44,660 nucleotides of DNA, taken from the NCBI GenBank assembly GCA_019677205.1, contig JAAMXY010004262.1:1-44660 (forward strand), in the 5' to 3' direction. A program made the translations under genes and the position numbers. The notes under the pieces were generated by a model. It was not told where the DNA came from. It was given only the letters and a program-made list of their open reading frames with translations, and searched no databases. Below, piece by piece: positions 24,952 to 37,255 of this stretch (the stretch's first letter is position 1; every line of letters starts with the position of its first letter). Source of the stretch: Pinguiococcus pyrenoidosus. Lineage: Eukaryota > Sar > Pinguiophyceae > Pinguiochrysidales > Pinguiochrysidaceae.

Positions 24952-26968
24952 CTAATCCTGCAGTCGTCCGGACTCCGCGATCGGGTCATTCACCGATACA
25001 TCACTTTCGCTGTCCATCCGCTTCATGAGCGGAATCTCGGCCCGCGTCTCTTCCCGTCGTTTCTCTCGCATGAAGCTCAGGAAGTGCTCATAGTCAATCC
25101 CTTTGGCAGAAGTTCCGCCGACTTCTTCAATCATCGCCCGTACCTCTCCATCTGATCGGTCGGAACCAAGGATATCGCGGAGATTCTGGCAGCTAATGTA
25201 TCCACTGTTGTCACTATCCATCCGATCAAATGCATCTTGCAGGGCGGCATCCTCCCTGAACTCGAGCGCTTCCACCGACGCTGCCAAGAACTCGTTGTAC
25301 CTGATGCGACCCGTGTGGTCCATGTCCACCGCTTCGAAGATCCGCTTCAGCTCCTCGTTCTCCATGTTGTGCGACTCCAGGGCCTTCTGAAACTCGGCGA
25401 AGTCAATGGTGCCTTCGCCATCCCGGTCAAAGGCCACAAAATCCCGAGCCATCTTCTTCAGCTTGTTTCTGTCCAGATTGTGAGCCACAACCAGAAGAAT
25501 CTTCTTCTTCAGCTCGCTGTAGCTGGCGTAGTCCCGCATGGACTTGAGCATCGGCTCGAGCACCCCCTGGTTCAGCAGCTCCGTCTTCGAGTCCCCCTCC
25601 CGCAAGGGCGTGAGGTCCTCGACGCTGTTCTGCGGCGACATGATTATTGATTCTTCCTCTCCCGAGGGTTCTCGAAGGAGCATCTTCTCCTTGAGGATGT
25701 ACCTAACATCGAGACCAAGTTCGCAGCAAGTCAGCCTCGGAGGACGCATCGCACGTCCCAAGGGCCTGCCTTACCCATCCTCATCCTTCGGAAAGATGGG
25801 TTCCCACACGTCCTGCAAGTACGTCAAAGCCTCCTTTGCCGTGGCGCGCGTCGTGGGTAGCCTACGGGAACGAGTTCTCTCTCAGTGACGCGATTCCACT
25901 TCGCAAAGGAAGCCTCGTCAGCAGCGCAGCTCACCGCTTCAGGAGTCGAGCCACGAGCTCGCGAGCTTCGTGGGAGACTCCCTGCCAAGTGACGGGGTCG
26001 AAGAGATACTTGGCCGTCCTCCACCTCTCCACAAGGATGTCATCCACCAGCTGCTCGCTGGATTCGAGGAACGGGAACTGCCCTTTGGCGAGCATGATGT
26101 AAAGAAGGACGCCGGCGGACCACATATCCGCCTGCAGGCCGTAGCCTCCCGCTTCCGTGGAAAAGTAGACTTCTGGCGCCATCGTGTAGTATGTCCCGCA
26201 GACGCGCCGGAAGTACTCGCCGACGTACTTCTGGCTCAACCCAAAATCGATGAGGCGGACGTCCGAATACACTCTGCGATCAACGAAGACCACGTTCTCG
26301 GCCTTGACGTCGTTGTGGCTGATGCTCTGTCCGTGGAGGTACGCCAAGCCCTGCAGAATCTGCTTGAACACGAAGCACGCCCGCGCTTCGGTAAACTTTC
26401 GGCAGCCTGACTTGCTGAGATGCCCGCCTATCACCAAAGCATATTGCGAACCATGGAGAGGCGACTTAGGCATGGATATCCAATGCCTCCTCCCTTTCTT
26501 CAGAGCAGGATGCTCACCTCGGCAGAGCTCCATCACGAGGTAGATGCGTCGCTTGGAGTACAAGACCTCGTAGAGGTGGATGATTTTGGGATGGTCCAGC
26601 TGCTTCAGCACCTCGATCTCATTGCGCAGCGCTCGGACATCGCTCTTCGGTACTCTGCCAATGTGAATCGTCTTCATAGCGAAAAGACGGTCCGGGTCGC
26701 TCTCGAAAGGCGCGTTCGGGAGACTTCGATTGAAGCCCTTCTTTCGACGGACGATGCACACCATGCCCATGGAGCCCTCGCCCAAGCCTTCCACCACATC
26801 ATACAGCGCCAGGAAGTCCTCCTCTCTTTGCCAAGCCAAAGTACCTCGCAAATTCGAGGGCGGCCCGAGCTGCGGAAAGAAAAGCGCAACGTCGTCAGGC
26901 GAAGAAGGAGCTTCACAGGCGAAAAGGAGGGGCCGACACACGGAAACGCTGTCCCAAAGCTGCTTCAT
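24952..26968 (-). CDS. Calcium-dependent protein kinase (CDPK) with EF-hands
   Basis: Exons 26968-26518, 26406-25935, 25861-25823 and 25702-24952 give 570 residues, a normal CDPK length. The kinase domain has GLGEGSMGMVC, FAMKTI, DVKAENVVF, IDFGLSQKY, GTYYTMAPEVYF and DMWSAGVLLYIML. The catalytic loop reads SHNDVK, so the usual Arg before the catalytic Asp is Asn: a non-RD kinase. The junction and calmodulin-like parts follow. EF1 DRDGEGTIDFAE and EF2 DMDHTGRIRYNE have full ligand sets. EF3 DSDNSGYISCQN lacks the final Glu. EF4 (GGTSAKGIDYEH) is degenerate. CDPKs decode calcium signals in plants, algae, ciliates and apicomplexans. No N-terminal myristoylation Gly is seen. Exons 3-4 around EALTYILKE are the least certain junction. 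Confidence 0.9.
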
Positions 26969-27534
26969 CACACTTCAACGCCACACCTCTGCGTTCTCAT
27001 GGTTTGGCGTTTGATTGGAACCACGCAACCAAGAAGAAACGGTAGAAGCAAACTCATCTTCGCGCCAAAAAGTCGTCACTTTGGTCCGTATTCGATAGAG
27101 TACACGCGACTTTCCAAGGGCGTTTGGGCTTGGCTTTACCTCATGTGCGAAGAATCCGGTGCACGCACACGTGCCCATAGCGGCTCAGTGCGCCTGTGGA
27201 GGTTGAGCGTCGGACAACTTCAAAATGGGCTGCGCGCGCGAAAATGTGCAGGTTTCTGCGGAGAGTTGAACGGACGCTTCGCTTAGCTGTTCCTGAGCCA
27301 ATCAAATCTTCTCAACAATTCTTCAAAATATTTTGAATAGTTTTTCGGGATCGTCATTTGCTGAAATCGAGATTTCGGCGCTCCTTATTAACTCTAAATT
27401 AGGGAGTTTCTCGGGTCCAACTCGTTATACCAACGTAGAACGCGTACCGAAGAGCTGACAAGTCTTCTTCTTTTCATCTCTGGGTGCGTCCGCCCATTTT
27501 CCCGCCATTTCCCGCTTAAACGGCGGCTCCAGAC
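26969..27534. promoter_or_regulatory. Divergent promoter region of the CDPK and TFIIE beta genes
   Basis: 566 bp. GCGCCAAAAAGTCGTCA starts at 27063, about 95 bases upstream of the CDPK ATG, and contains an E2F-type GCGCCAAAAA. TTTTCCCGCCATTTCCCGC at 27497-27515 holds two tandem E2F-like TTTCCCGC sites ending 19 bases before the TFIIE beta ATG. The middle (about 27295-27395) is AT-rich. No gene is evident. Binding by E2F is inferred. Confidence 0.5.
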
Positions 27535-28948
27535 ATGTCCACCATCCCGGATCCGAAGCTGGGAGGCGCGCAGGTGGATCTCCTGAGGTGCTCGCACATC
27601 CTGAACTACCTTCGCGATGCGCGGCGGACGGCGCCCGTGACCGCAAAGCAGATCCACGAGGCCACCGGCGTGGATCCGGAGAGTAATGCGGGCGTTCGAG
27701 AGCGCCTGCGCACCGACTCGCGCGTGCAGATCGAGGCGGACGGCGAAGGAAAGCTGTCGTACAGGTTTCGCAACTCGTGGCAGCTGCAGTCCAAGGCGGA
27801 GCTCCTTGGCGCCGTGAACAACAGCTTGGGCCTTCGGGTGGACGACGTCGTGGACCCGCCAAAGTATGCGCAGGTGAGTGTTAATGACGCCTGCTTATGA
27901 TTTTAAGAGATACTTTGAGACTTTGAGAGTTTGAGAGTTTGAGAGTTTGAGAGTTTTTGAGAGAGAGAGAGAGAAGAAACGTGCTTAGACAGCTGTGCGC
28001 TGCAGGTGGCGGAAGATGTGGAGAACCTGATTCGAGAGGGCGGCGTTTGTGCCATCCAAACGCGGAGTATCACCAAGAGCAAGAACGCCGGCGTCGTGCT
28101 CTTCCGCCGTCCGACGCAGTTTTTCTCCAAAGTTGGCAAAGAGCCCGTGACGCCATCGCTGCCGCCGAGCAACGCGGCCCTGGCCAACTTCGTCACCCCG
28201 GTGCAGGCGCAGCAGGATCTGACTTTGGAAGTCGATCGAGGAGAAGCGGTAGGTTCCGCGTGTCTGCTCTTCGGCGAGCCCAAAGATATGGTGGAGAGCG
28301 TGCTAATCTGAAGCACGGTAGGTGCACTTTCATGGGCGTTGGTATCGTGTGTCCACGAGATTGGAGGCGAAGAAGTCAGTCGCGGAGCAGATGGACAAAG
28401 CGAAGCGGCCTCTGAGCGTCAGTGGCGTCAGCGGCTCGACCACAAGGCAGCAGGCCGGTCTGCGGGAGGAAGAGTACGTGGACGAATTCTCGAGCAAGAC
28501 GATCACCCTAGATGGGCCCGTAGAGGCACGAGCGCCCGGGCAACTGTTGCGATACGGCGTCACGAAAGACATTCGCGATCTGTGGAAGGAAACCGCATCC
28601 GAGGTACGACCAGCTTCCAGAGCCGTGCGGAGGGAAGTAAGACTCGGACGACATGCTCACACTCTCGCTCCACAGCTGCCTCGAGTGGATCTGTCAGCGG
28701 GCGCGGCCGTGAACTTTCAGGTGCTCGAGCAGGAGGTGCGGAGCCTGAATCTCAAGGTGGGCGGGTCCACTACGGAGCTCTCGTCGAGTCGACGAAGAGC
28801 TGCGGCGCTTCGGCATCTGGAGCGGAAGAATAAGCGGAAGCGGAGGAAAGTGAGAAAGAAGGACACAAATCGGCATCTCGAGGGAACGGAGATTGGCGAG
28901 GCAATCAGGAGGACGCAGGAACTTCGACAGAAAGCGGACGAAGGCTAA
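27535..28948 (+). CDS. GTF2E2: General transcription factor TFIIE beta subunit
   Basis: Exons 27535-27873, 28006-28248, 28322-28603 and 28676-28948 give 378 residues, longer than human TFIIE beta (291). TFIIE beta joins the RNA polymerase II preinitiation complex and helps recruit and regulate TFIIH. Two winged-helix units are visible. The first covers residues about 15-90, with LRCSHILNYLRDARRTA and LSYRFRNSWQLQSK. The second spans the first splice, with KYAQVAEDVENLIREGGV, VVLFRR and the later VHFHGRWYRV. After LWKETASE comes a basic tail (RHLERKNKRKRRKVRKKDTN) like the lysine-rich C terminus of the family. All introns join in phase 0. The first intron carries the TTTGAGAG repeat listed separately. 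Confidence 0.87.
27914..27974. repeat. TTTGAGAG tandem repeat and GA run in a TFIIE beta intron
   Basis: About five near-perfect copies of TTTGAGAG (first copy TTTGAGAC) run from 27914 to about 27953 and pass into a (GA)n tract ending near 27974. Both lie inside the 132-nt intron 27874-28005, upstream of the CAG acceptor. The intron is purine-rich rather than pyrimidine-rich over most of its 3' half. Confidence 0.9.
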
Positions 28949-29007
28949 AGCAATGGATTTGGTTTGGCTTGGCCTCGCTGAGACATCCTCTTGTAGATGG
29001 AGTGCGC

Positions 29008-31369
<2,362 letters not shown>

Positions 31370-31616
31370 CTAAAGGGTTTTTATCCGCCTAAAACTGTGG
31401 CGCTCGGCGTCACATGCGGGCGCATTGAATGAGCGAAGTTTTTGCACCCCTATTAGATTTCAAAAGGATAGGATTGTCTGTTTTGATATGATCAAGAATC
31501 TTCTTGTTTTGAAGGTGTTGAGCTGTAGAACAGCAGTCCCCAACGGGAGTCGACGCGGCGTCTGTGCGCCACAAGTCAGTCACTGCGGCGCATCTCGCAT
31601 TGGTCGTTCGGTAGAG

Positions 31617-33310
31617 ATGTCGGAGCAACTTACGACGTCGGCCAAGGCGCTTCTCATGGCCTCCATGCTGGCCAACGATCGGCTCATCTCCAACAATGGC
31701 AAGGGATTTCTCAAAGGTGAACAGCTGCGCCGCGTTCTTTTGTGAGTTTCCGCCCCTGTTTGCGCCGCAGAACCTTCGCCTCTCGGTTTTACTGCGTCCC
31801 TGGTGTCGTACTACACTGTTCTGCGGCGGAGGAAACGTCGTGAGAAGACTGTCTGAGGCTTCGGAGTCTAATGGATCTTTTTGCGTTTGTGATGTTTGTG
31901 CGGTTTTAGAGCTGATCCTGCGGAGAGATGAGCGCATCGACGCAGTTATGGCGTTGTTTGATCAGCAGAGCTCGGAAGGAGAGGGCAGCGTGATCGACGA
32001 GCTCACGAAGCTCATCGACACCGAGGCGCACGTGCTCTACACGGAGTTGTTCAAGAACTGCACACTGGAGGACGGCAAGTCTCTGTCCAAAAGAGAGCGC
32101 GAAGAGGGGGATCTCAAGGAGGAGAAGAGCCTGATCTATGGAGAAGTGGACTTCTTCTCCTTTGCTGCGATTCTGCGCAAAATCAACCCGGAACCAGGCA
32201 CCGTCTTCTACGACTTGGGCTCCGGCACGGGCAAGGCTCTCTTTGTGGCGAGGTTCGCGTGCCGTGGAAGCCTTGATTTCTCTATGCAAGCAAAAAGCGC
32301 TCTGTGTCTGAAGCATGCTGCTCTCCTTGCTCCTGCTCAGGCTGACCTGCGACTTTGGACAGTGCACGGGGATTGAGATCTTGGAGGGCCTCAGCAACGC
32401 CGCGGCGGAGATCACCAAGCAGTTTAGCAGTAGCTATCGCGAATACCTGTGCGCCTCGCAGCCGCAGGAGGTGGCGGTGCACCAATGCTCTTTCCTAGAT
32501 TTTGACTGGTCCGATGGAGACGTGGTCTTCGCGAACTCGACCTGCTACGACGAGGACTTGATGCTGAAGCTGACGGCGCAAGCAAGTGCCCTCAAGCCCG
32601 GAGCCTACGTCATCACCTTTACGAAAGGTTGCGCGTTGCCTCCGCTACGAGCAGATTGAGTTGCTGGCGTAGAGCTGACGCAGCGCGGTATGCTTCTTTC
32701 AGGACTGGAGTCGCCAGACTTTGAGGTGCTCTTCAAGAAGAGATACGACATGAGCTGGGGCCTCGCGACCGTGTACATTCATCGCCGATTGAGGGAAGAT
32801 GGTACGCCGTAAGCCGCTCCCCATCTCGAAGCTTATGGTCGCATCCTCTTCATCTAAGATCTTCTGCCACGCCTCGTGTGCAGGGACGTCGGTAGCACAG
32901 ACGTTGATGGATCCTACGGATGCCGATGACGAGGATCTCTACGACGACGACGACGATGATGACGACGACGACGATGATGACGACGAGGACGACGACGGCG
33001 GCGACGACGAGGACGAGAACGACGGAGAAGAGGAAGAGGGTGGAAGAGTGGGATACGCGAACGGTGTCGAAGCAGCGGGCGAAGCCGTCGACCAGGAGAA
33101 ACCCGCGGGAACCAGCAGTCGTGAGAGCTCGGTGTACACATTTCAGCCGAACACTGCTGTTTCGAGGGTGTCGGCGATGTACGCCCCGAATCACTTGTCG
33201 TCTCCACAGGTGAGCTGCTCAAGATTGACCTCAGTTGCGTGATGCTTGTCCACCTCACAGACGAATCCCAGGACGCTGCCCTCCTGCGCCGAAAGCAGGC
33301 GCATCAGTAG
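31617..33310 (+). CDS. DOT1-like SAM-dependent histone methyltransferase with acidic tail
   Basis: Six exons in phase: 31617-31716, 31910-32252, 32341-32627, 32703-32801, 32884-33209 and 33272-33310; 397 residues. DOT1 enzymes methylate Lys79 of histone H3 (or its equivalent) without a SET domain. The fold is visible as LIYGEVDFFSFAAILRKINP, motif I VFYDLGSGTGKALFVAR, CTGIEILEGL, FLDFDWSDGDVVFANSTCYD, with the acidic loop and a motif in the place of the DOT1 NNFAF, and then SWGLATVYIHRRL. After the catalytic domain come about 14 near-continuous Asp (32938-32982), then mixed Asp/Glu, which is unlike yeast or human DOT1. The final short exon (ending HQ-stop) is the weakest junction; without splicing the frame would stop at 33242. 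Substrate assignment is by family only. Confidence 0.8.
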
Positions 33311-33534
33311 ATCGTGCGGATCTTGCCGATAAAGGCAAAGCAGTCGATCTCATTCATGCCGATGGTTGATGTAAAGTACAGAGGATGCGTAGTGACTAGC
33401 GTTCGTAGCAGGAGACTTTTGTGGGAGTACGGAAAGAGGAAAAGCAACAAGAAACAAGAACTGTTTCACTCGTCGACTCAATTGAAGATGAAGCCGGGTC
33501 AACGCCAATTGGCCATGGGGAGCCGTCGTGGCAT

Positions 33535-35916
33535 CTATGCCTCCGTGCTCGGCTTCGTACGTCCCACGGACTCGTCCCGTGTGATGCTAGGCACTGGCGA
33601 GTACGGGGTCGGCGGCGCCGCGGGCGAGGACGACAGGAGCGGCGGAAACATGGAGTCATGCCTTTCCATCGTCTCCTTGAACTTTGCACTGAGCTCCTCC
33701 CTCCTTCTCCTGACTCGCTCAAGCTCCTTCCGAATGTCTGCTCTCTTGCCCTCGCCTCTTTCTGGACTGCTCGTGTCCTGCCTTGCCTGCTCGTCGTACT
33801 TCCCTTCGTGCGGCCGTCGCCGAGCCTCTCCCTTGCGCTTCTTGAACTCGGCAAGCGCATCTCGGGCGCTTCGTCGCTGTACGTCTGCATGGCCGCCATA
33901 TGTCTCCATCGATACCATCGGCCGCTGCTCTGAAACCACAACTCGAAGGTGCAGCTTGCCGGCACTCTGCGTCACCATGCCCAAGCGAGACAGAAACGGC
34001 TCCTCCCGCGCGTCGGAAAGCTGTGCCGTGCTGGCCGCGTCCCCGACCGCCTGCGCCGCTCCCTCGACCTCCCGTCCGGCAAAGCTGACATGGGCGAGGC
34101 GATCGGCGCCGCCAATGAAGAAATCCTTCATTGCCGAGTAGCGGGTGTCTGTCGGCTTCCAGGTGTCGAGCTCCATGTCGTACGTGCCGGCCGTCTGCGG
34201 GATGTCGGCATATGCATACCCCGCGACAGCGTGCACGTGGTGCGCTCGCAGCCGCGAGATGGTAAAGTATACTTTGGGCGAGGGCAGCGGCCGGGCGATC
34301 TCGTGAGCGTCGCTCCTCAGACGGACATTCTCGCTGCCGCGCAGCCGGAAGGCGACGAGGTGACCGAAGTGGTACACACTCGCGTCCAGGCCGAGCTGCG
34401 GATACACGCAGACGTGATGCGTCATTTGAAGAGCGGCCCCAAAGCTTAGCGCGTAGACGAGCCAGAAGAGATCCGAAGCACCGTGCACCAGCGCCGCGAA
34501 CATCATAACGACCAACGCAACGGCAACGCCAACGCCGCGGGCCCGCGCATCATGCATGTCGCCTGCGTGGGCGGCAGAAAGCGCTGCGGCCGAGTCGTAG
34601 GACATGCCAAGACCATAGCCGACTCCTGGCACGGCCCTCTGCGTCACTCCAACGATTTCGCCCCTTTGAAGCAGGCCGTCCGAGACGCCCTGCGCCGCGT
34701 GTGGTGCTACGTCGGACTCCACTCGCCACGCCGAGGGCGTTTGCGTCTCGTACTCGACGTACATGGGATGGGTGCCGCCCGCGAATCGATCAAGGCTGCG
34801 TAGTTCCAGTCGGATCTGCAGCTGCAGCGGTCGCCTCTGGTCAAAGCCCGTGGCAGCGAGGCTCTTCGACCGGTCTTGCAGCCGGCTCCTGCTCTGCTTG
34901 CCGCGCAGGTCGATATCCTGCTGCTCGATCTTGCGAAGGTCTGGCAGATTCGTGACCTCGTTCTCGTTCTCAATGGCATACTCGAAAAGCCGCCCATTCC
35001 CAGTCTGGAAGCGGTACGTCACCAGCTTGGCCCCGACGGCCGCTGCCCTGTCGCACGCGTCGTCATCCAGATACCCTCCATGATCGTCGTCCGATTCGGG
35101 CGCGTCCTCCGACAGGCCCGGGTAGACCTCCAGCTTTCCACTTGGGTACAGTCTGAGCTGGGCGAGCACTTGGTGATGGCAATCCAGCTCATCGCCGAAA
35201 TCTATCATCGACGGCACCACGCGGCGCTTCCCGCGGCGCTGCTGCTCCTTCACAAGCTCCGCGGCCTTCTTGGCGTCCACCTCCACGGCGGCCATGATGT
35301 ACATCGCCTTGTAGGGCTCTTCCCTCAGCAGTGCTGCCTGGATCTTCTGCGCCTGCTTGGGCACCCGGTGGTGCTCGAAGGCTCCGCTCGTCCGTCGATT
35401 CATGTAGGTCATCGCCACCGCCAGCGTGGACTTGCTGGCCGCCGAGGTGCTCGCCCGCCAGGAGGTCTCCTCCGGCGCGACGAAGTTGTCGCCGTCGGTG
35501 TACGTGTAGAGCATCGCCGGCGCAAAGTCCGCAGGCACTGCATCCTCGAAGAGCCGGGACGAGGACATCGCGCTCTGGCCGCTCTCCGCACTGTCGTCGT
35601 CCCGGAGCACGCGCCGCTTGCGGAAGAACTTGAAATACGTCAGCTCGGCGCGACTCAGGCGCTCTGGAGCGCTTGCGCCCTGATAGCGAATGACCTCGTG
35701 CGGGCCGAAGCGCTTCTCCTGCCAGTGAAACCTCTCGCTGTACACGCGTCCGACTTGGCGCGGAAATCGAGGGCTACTCGGGCGGTCTTTCGCGCCGTCG
35801 GTCCGCGAAGGCTCCGGCTCGTAGATCTGCCGCAAGCGGATCTTGATGCGCAGGTTCTCGATGGGATCGCTCGTGTGGTAGCGCTGCGCACCGCGCTCAG
35901 GCAGGTCCGCTTGCAT
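33535..35916 (-). CDS. MKS1: MKS1, B9-domain protein of the ciliary transition zone
   Basis: The raw frame codes 793 residues. MKS1 works with B9D1, B9D2 and tectonic proteins in the transition-zone gate at the cilium base. Block-by-block similarity to human MKS1: DPIENLRIKIRLRQIYE, WQEKRFGPHEV, LYTYTDGDNF, KAMYIMAAVEV, VLAQLRLYPSGKLEVYPGL, then the B9 domain (about 370-665) with GYAYADIPQTAGTYDMELDT, WKPT and MKDFFIGGADRLAHVSF. A basic coiled-coil tail (RKELERVRRRREELSAKF) ends the protein. Residues 429-507 (34632-34396) look hydrophobic and interrupt the B9 domain. They are flanked by GT and AG in phase 0, so they are probably a 237-nt in-frame intron, leaving 714 residues and a better match to human MKS1. 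Confidence 0.93.
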   Translation of the reverse strand: MQADLPERGAQRYHTSDPIENLRIKIRLRQIYEPEPSRTDGAKDRPSSPRFPRQVGRVYSERFHWQEKRFGPHEVIRYQGASAPERLSRAELTYFKFFRKRRVLRDDDSAESGQSAMSSSRLFEDAVPADFAPAMLYTYTDGDNFVAPEETSWRASTSAASKSTLAVAMTYMNRRTSGAFEHHRVPKQAQKIQAALLREEPYKAMYIMAAVEVDAKKAAELVKEQQRRGKRRVVPSMIDFGDELDCHHQVLAQLRLYPSGKLEVYPGLSEDAPESDDDHGGYLDDDACDRAAAVGAKLVTYRFQTGNGRLFEYAIENENEVTNLPDLRKIEQQDIDLRGKQSRSRLQDRSKSLAATGFDQRRPLQLQIRLELRSLDRFAGGTHPMYVEYETQTPSAWRVESDVAPHAAQGVSDGLLQRGEIVGVTQRAVPGVGYGLGMSYDSAAALSAAHAGDMHDARARGVGVAVALVVMMFAALVHGASDLFWLVYALSFGAALQMTHHVCVYPQLGLDASVYHFGHLVAFRLRGSENVRLRSDAHEIARPLPSPKVYFTISRLRAHHVHAVAGYAYADIPQTAGTYDMELDTWKPTDTRYSAMKDFFIGGADRLAHVSFAGREVEGAAQAVGDAASTAQLSDAREEPFLSRLGMVTQSAGKLHLRVVVSEQRPMVSMETYGGHADVQRRSARDALAEFKKRKGEARRRPHEGKYDEQARQDTSSPERGEGKRADIRKELERVRRRREELSAKFKETMERHDSMFPPLLSSSPAAPPTPYSPVPSITRDESVGRTKPSTEA

Positions 35917-36711
35917 CGTCCGAAACGCAAGGAGAGGGAGCGCGAAAAGAGCAACAGAGCAAAAACAGACACCGCGCGTCTATCGCTTCGGAAACGATCG
36001 GGAGGCCATCGCTGGCGACATGTGGGCGCCCATGTCCACCAGTGAAGCGAAGAGCAAGAAACGCCGAAGCAAGACAAGCACCGAAAGAAGCGCGTGGCGC
36101 GTGTGCGCCTTCTACGCGTCTGAATCGCGGGAAGATGCGCGGTTTTTTTGAACGCTTTGAATTTTTGAACGCTGTGAACGGCCGAAAGATGATTTTTGGC
36201 GCGAGATCGGGGCGCCGTACAAGATCGATCTTGCGCGAAGGTTGCCGATGGTTTGAAGCGGGAGATTGTGGTGGGGTGAAGCTCCTGCGCCGGCGCATGG
36301 GCGAACACGCGCACGAAACGCAGCTGATGCAACTTCAAAAGGGTTTAAAAAGCGGAGTACTGGCCGTCCATTCGTAGTATGGCCAGAACCTGCTGGATTT
36401 CTGCACATCCATTGGTCCAAGCAACCCGTGAACCGAAAACTCCACGGGAAAGTGCCACTTCCATCTTTGTTCCATCTGCTGTAAATCTCTTAACATTCAT
36501 GGTCACTGTTCCTTATTGTGAAATGTGAACATGCGCATTAATAGAATAATGAAAAGATAGACGATACGCCAGAAGCGTGGCGCCCCTCGAGGCACGGGCT
36601 CGGAAAGACGCGAGAAACTCGTGCGACGCGCAGCGCAGGAAAACCCAGAACTTCCCGCGAATCTTTCTTGGCGGCCGCAGAGATTTCGCGCGCGTCGCCG
36701 ACTTCTTCGAC
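35917..36711. promoter_or_regulatory. Divergent intergenic region between MKS1 and a small gene
   Basis: 795 bp. AGCGCGAAAAG (35939-35949) and TTTTTGGCGCGA (near 36193-36204) are E2F-like. CTTCCCGCGA is at 36651-36660. The stretch about 36480-36560 is AT-rich. Short open frames on both strands lack convincing protein texture. No further gene is supported. Confidence 0.4.
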
Positions 36712-37112
36712 ATGCCTTTCTACGCAGACGACGCAATCGGCGCATACGCAGAGGAGCCGCTAGTGGCGTGGCCTCGGCGGCGCCAAACTGCGCCCAGAGC
36801 AGGATGTAGACGGGCGCTGCCGAGTATGGAAGTGCCGCCGCTTAGTTTGCCGCCTCCGGCGCTTAGCGTAGAGAAGTCCAAAGTAGTGGAGCACGCTGTG
36901 CACAGCGGAGAGAGAGTGGCGGTGAACGCGAAAGTCTGCGCGTTCGACGTGCTCGAGAGAGGCGCCACCGGCCCCCGATCCGAAGACAGGTGAACCACAG
37001 ACGCAGAGTTGCGAGACACCGACGCAGTGGAGACATTAGAGTGCTGGAAGAAAGCACGGACGGTGGACCTTGTGAGCTATGTGGTGTTGGCGTAGAGGGC
37101 TCACAACAGTGA
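36712..37112 (+). CDS. Small unrecognised protein
   Basis: Exons 36712-36989 and 37028-37112 join in phase to 120 residues across a 38-nt intron, the shortest proposed here. It starts MPFYADDAIGAYAEE and includes SVEKSKVVEHAVHSGERVAV, NAKVCAFDVLERG and, after the splice, a CELC pair near the end. Without the splice the frame stops at 36993 after 93 residues. I recognise no family, and the very short intron is a reason for doubt. It is convergent with WDR60 and divergent from MKS1. The E2F-like CTTCCCGCGA lies about 50 bases upstream. Confidence 0.4.
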
Positions 37113-37255
37113 AGGAGCGAGTGCTGTGCGGCGCAGAGATGCGTCCGACAGCCTTGAGCATCCGAGAGCTTGAGAGTGGCAACCAGTTGTCGCGCGGAGA
37201 CGTTTCCCCCCCTTTTCTTGGCAGAGATACGAAGGCAGTTGCTTTGCATTCTCTA

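Noticed and set aside
34876-36045. Plus-strand open frame of 389 residues
   Set aside because: It lies opposite the MKS1 coding sequence, which has clear family motifs; the plus-strand frame has none.
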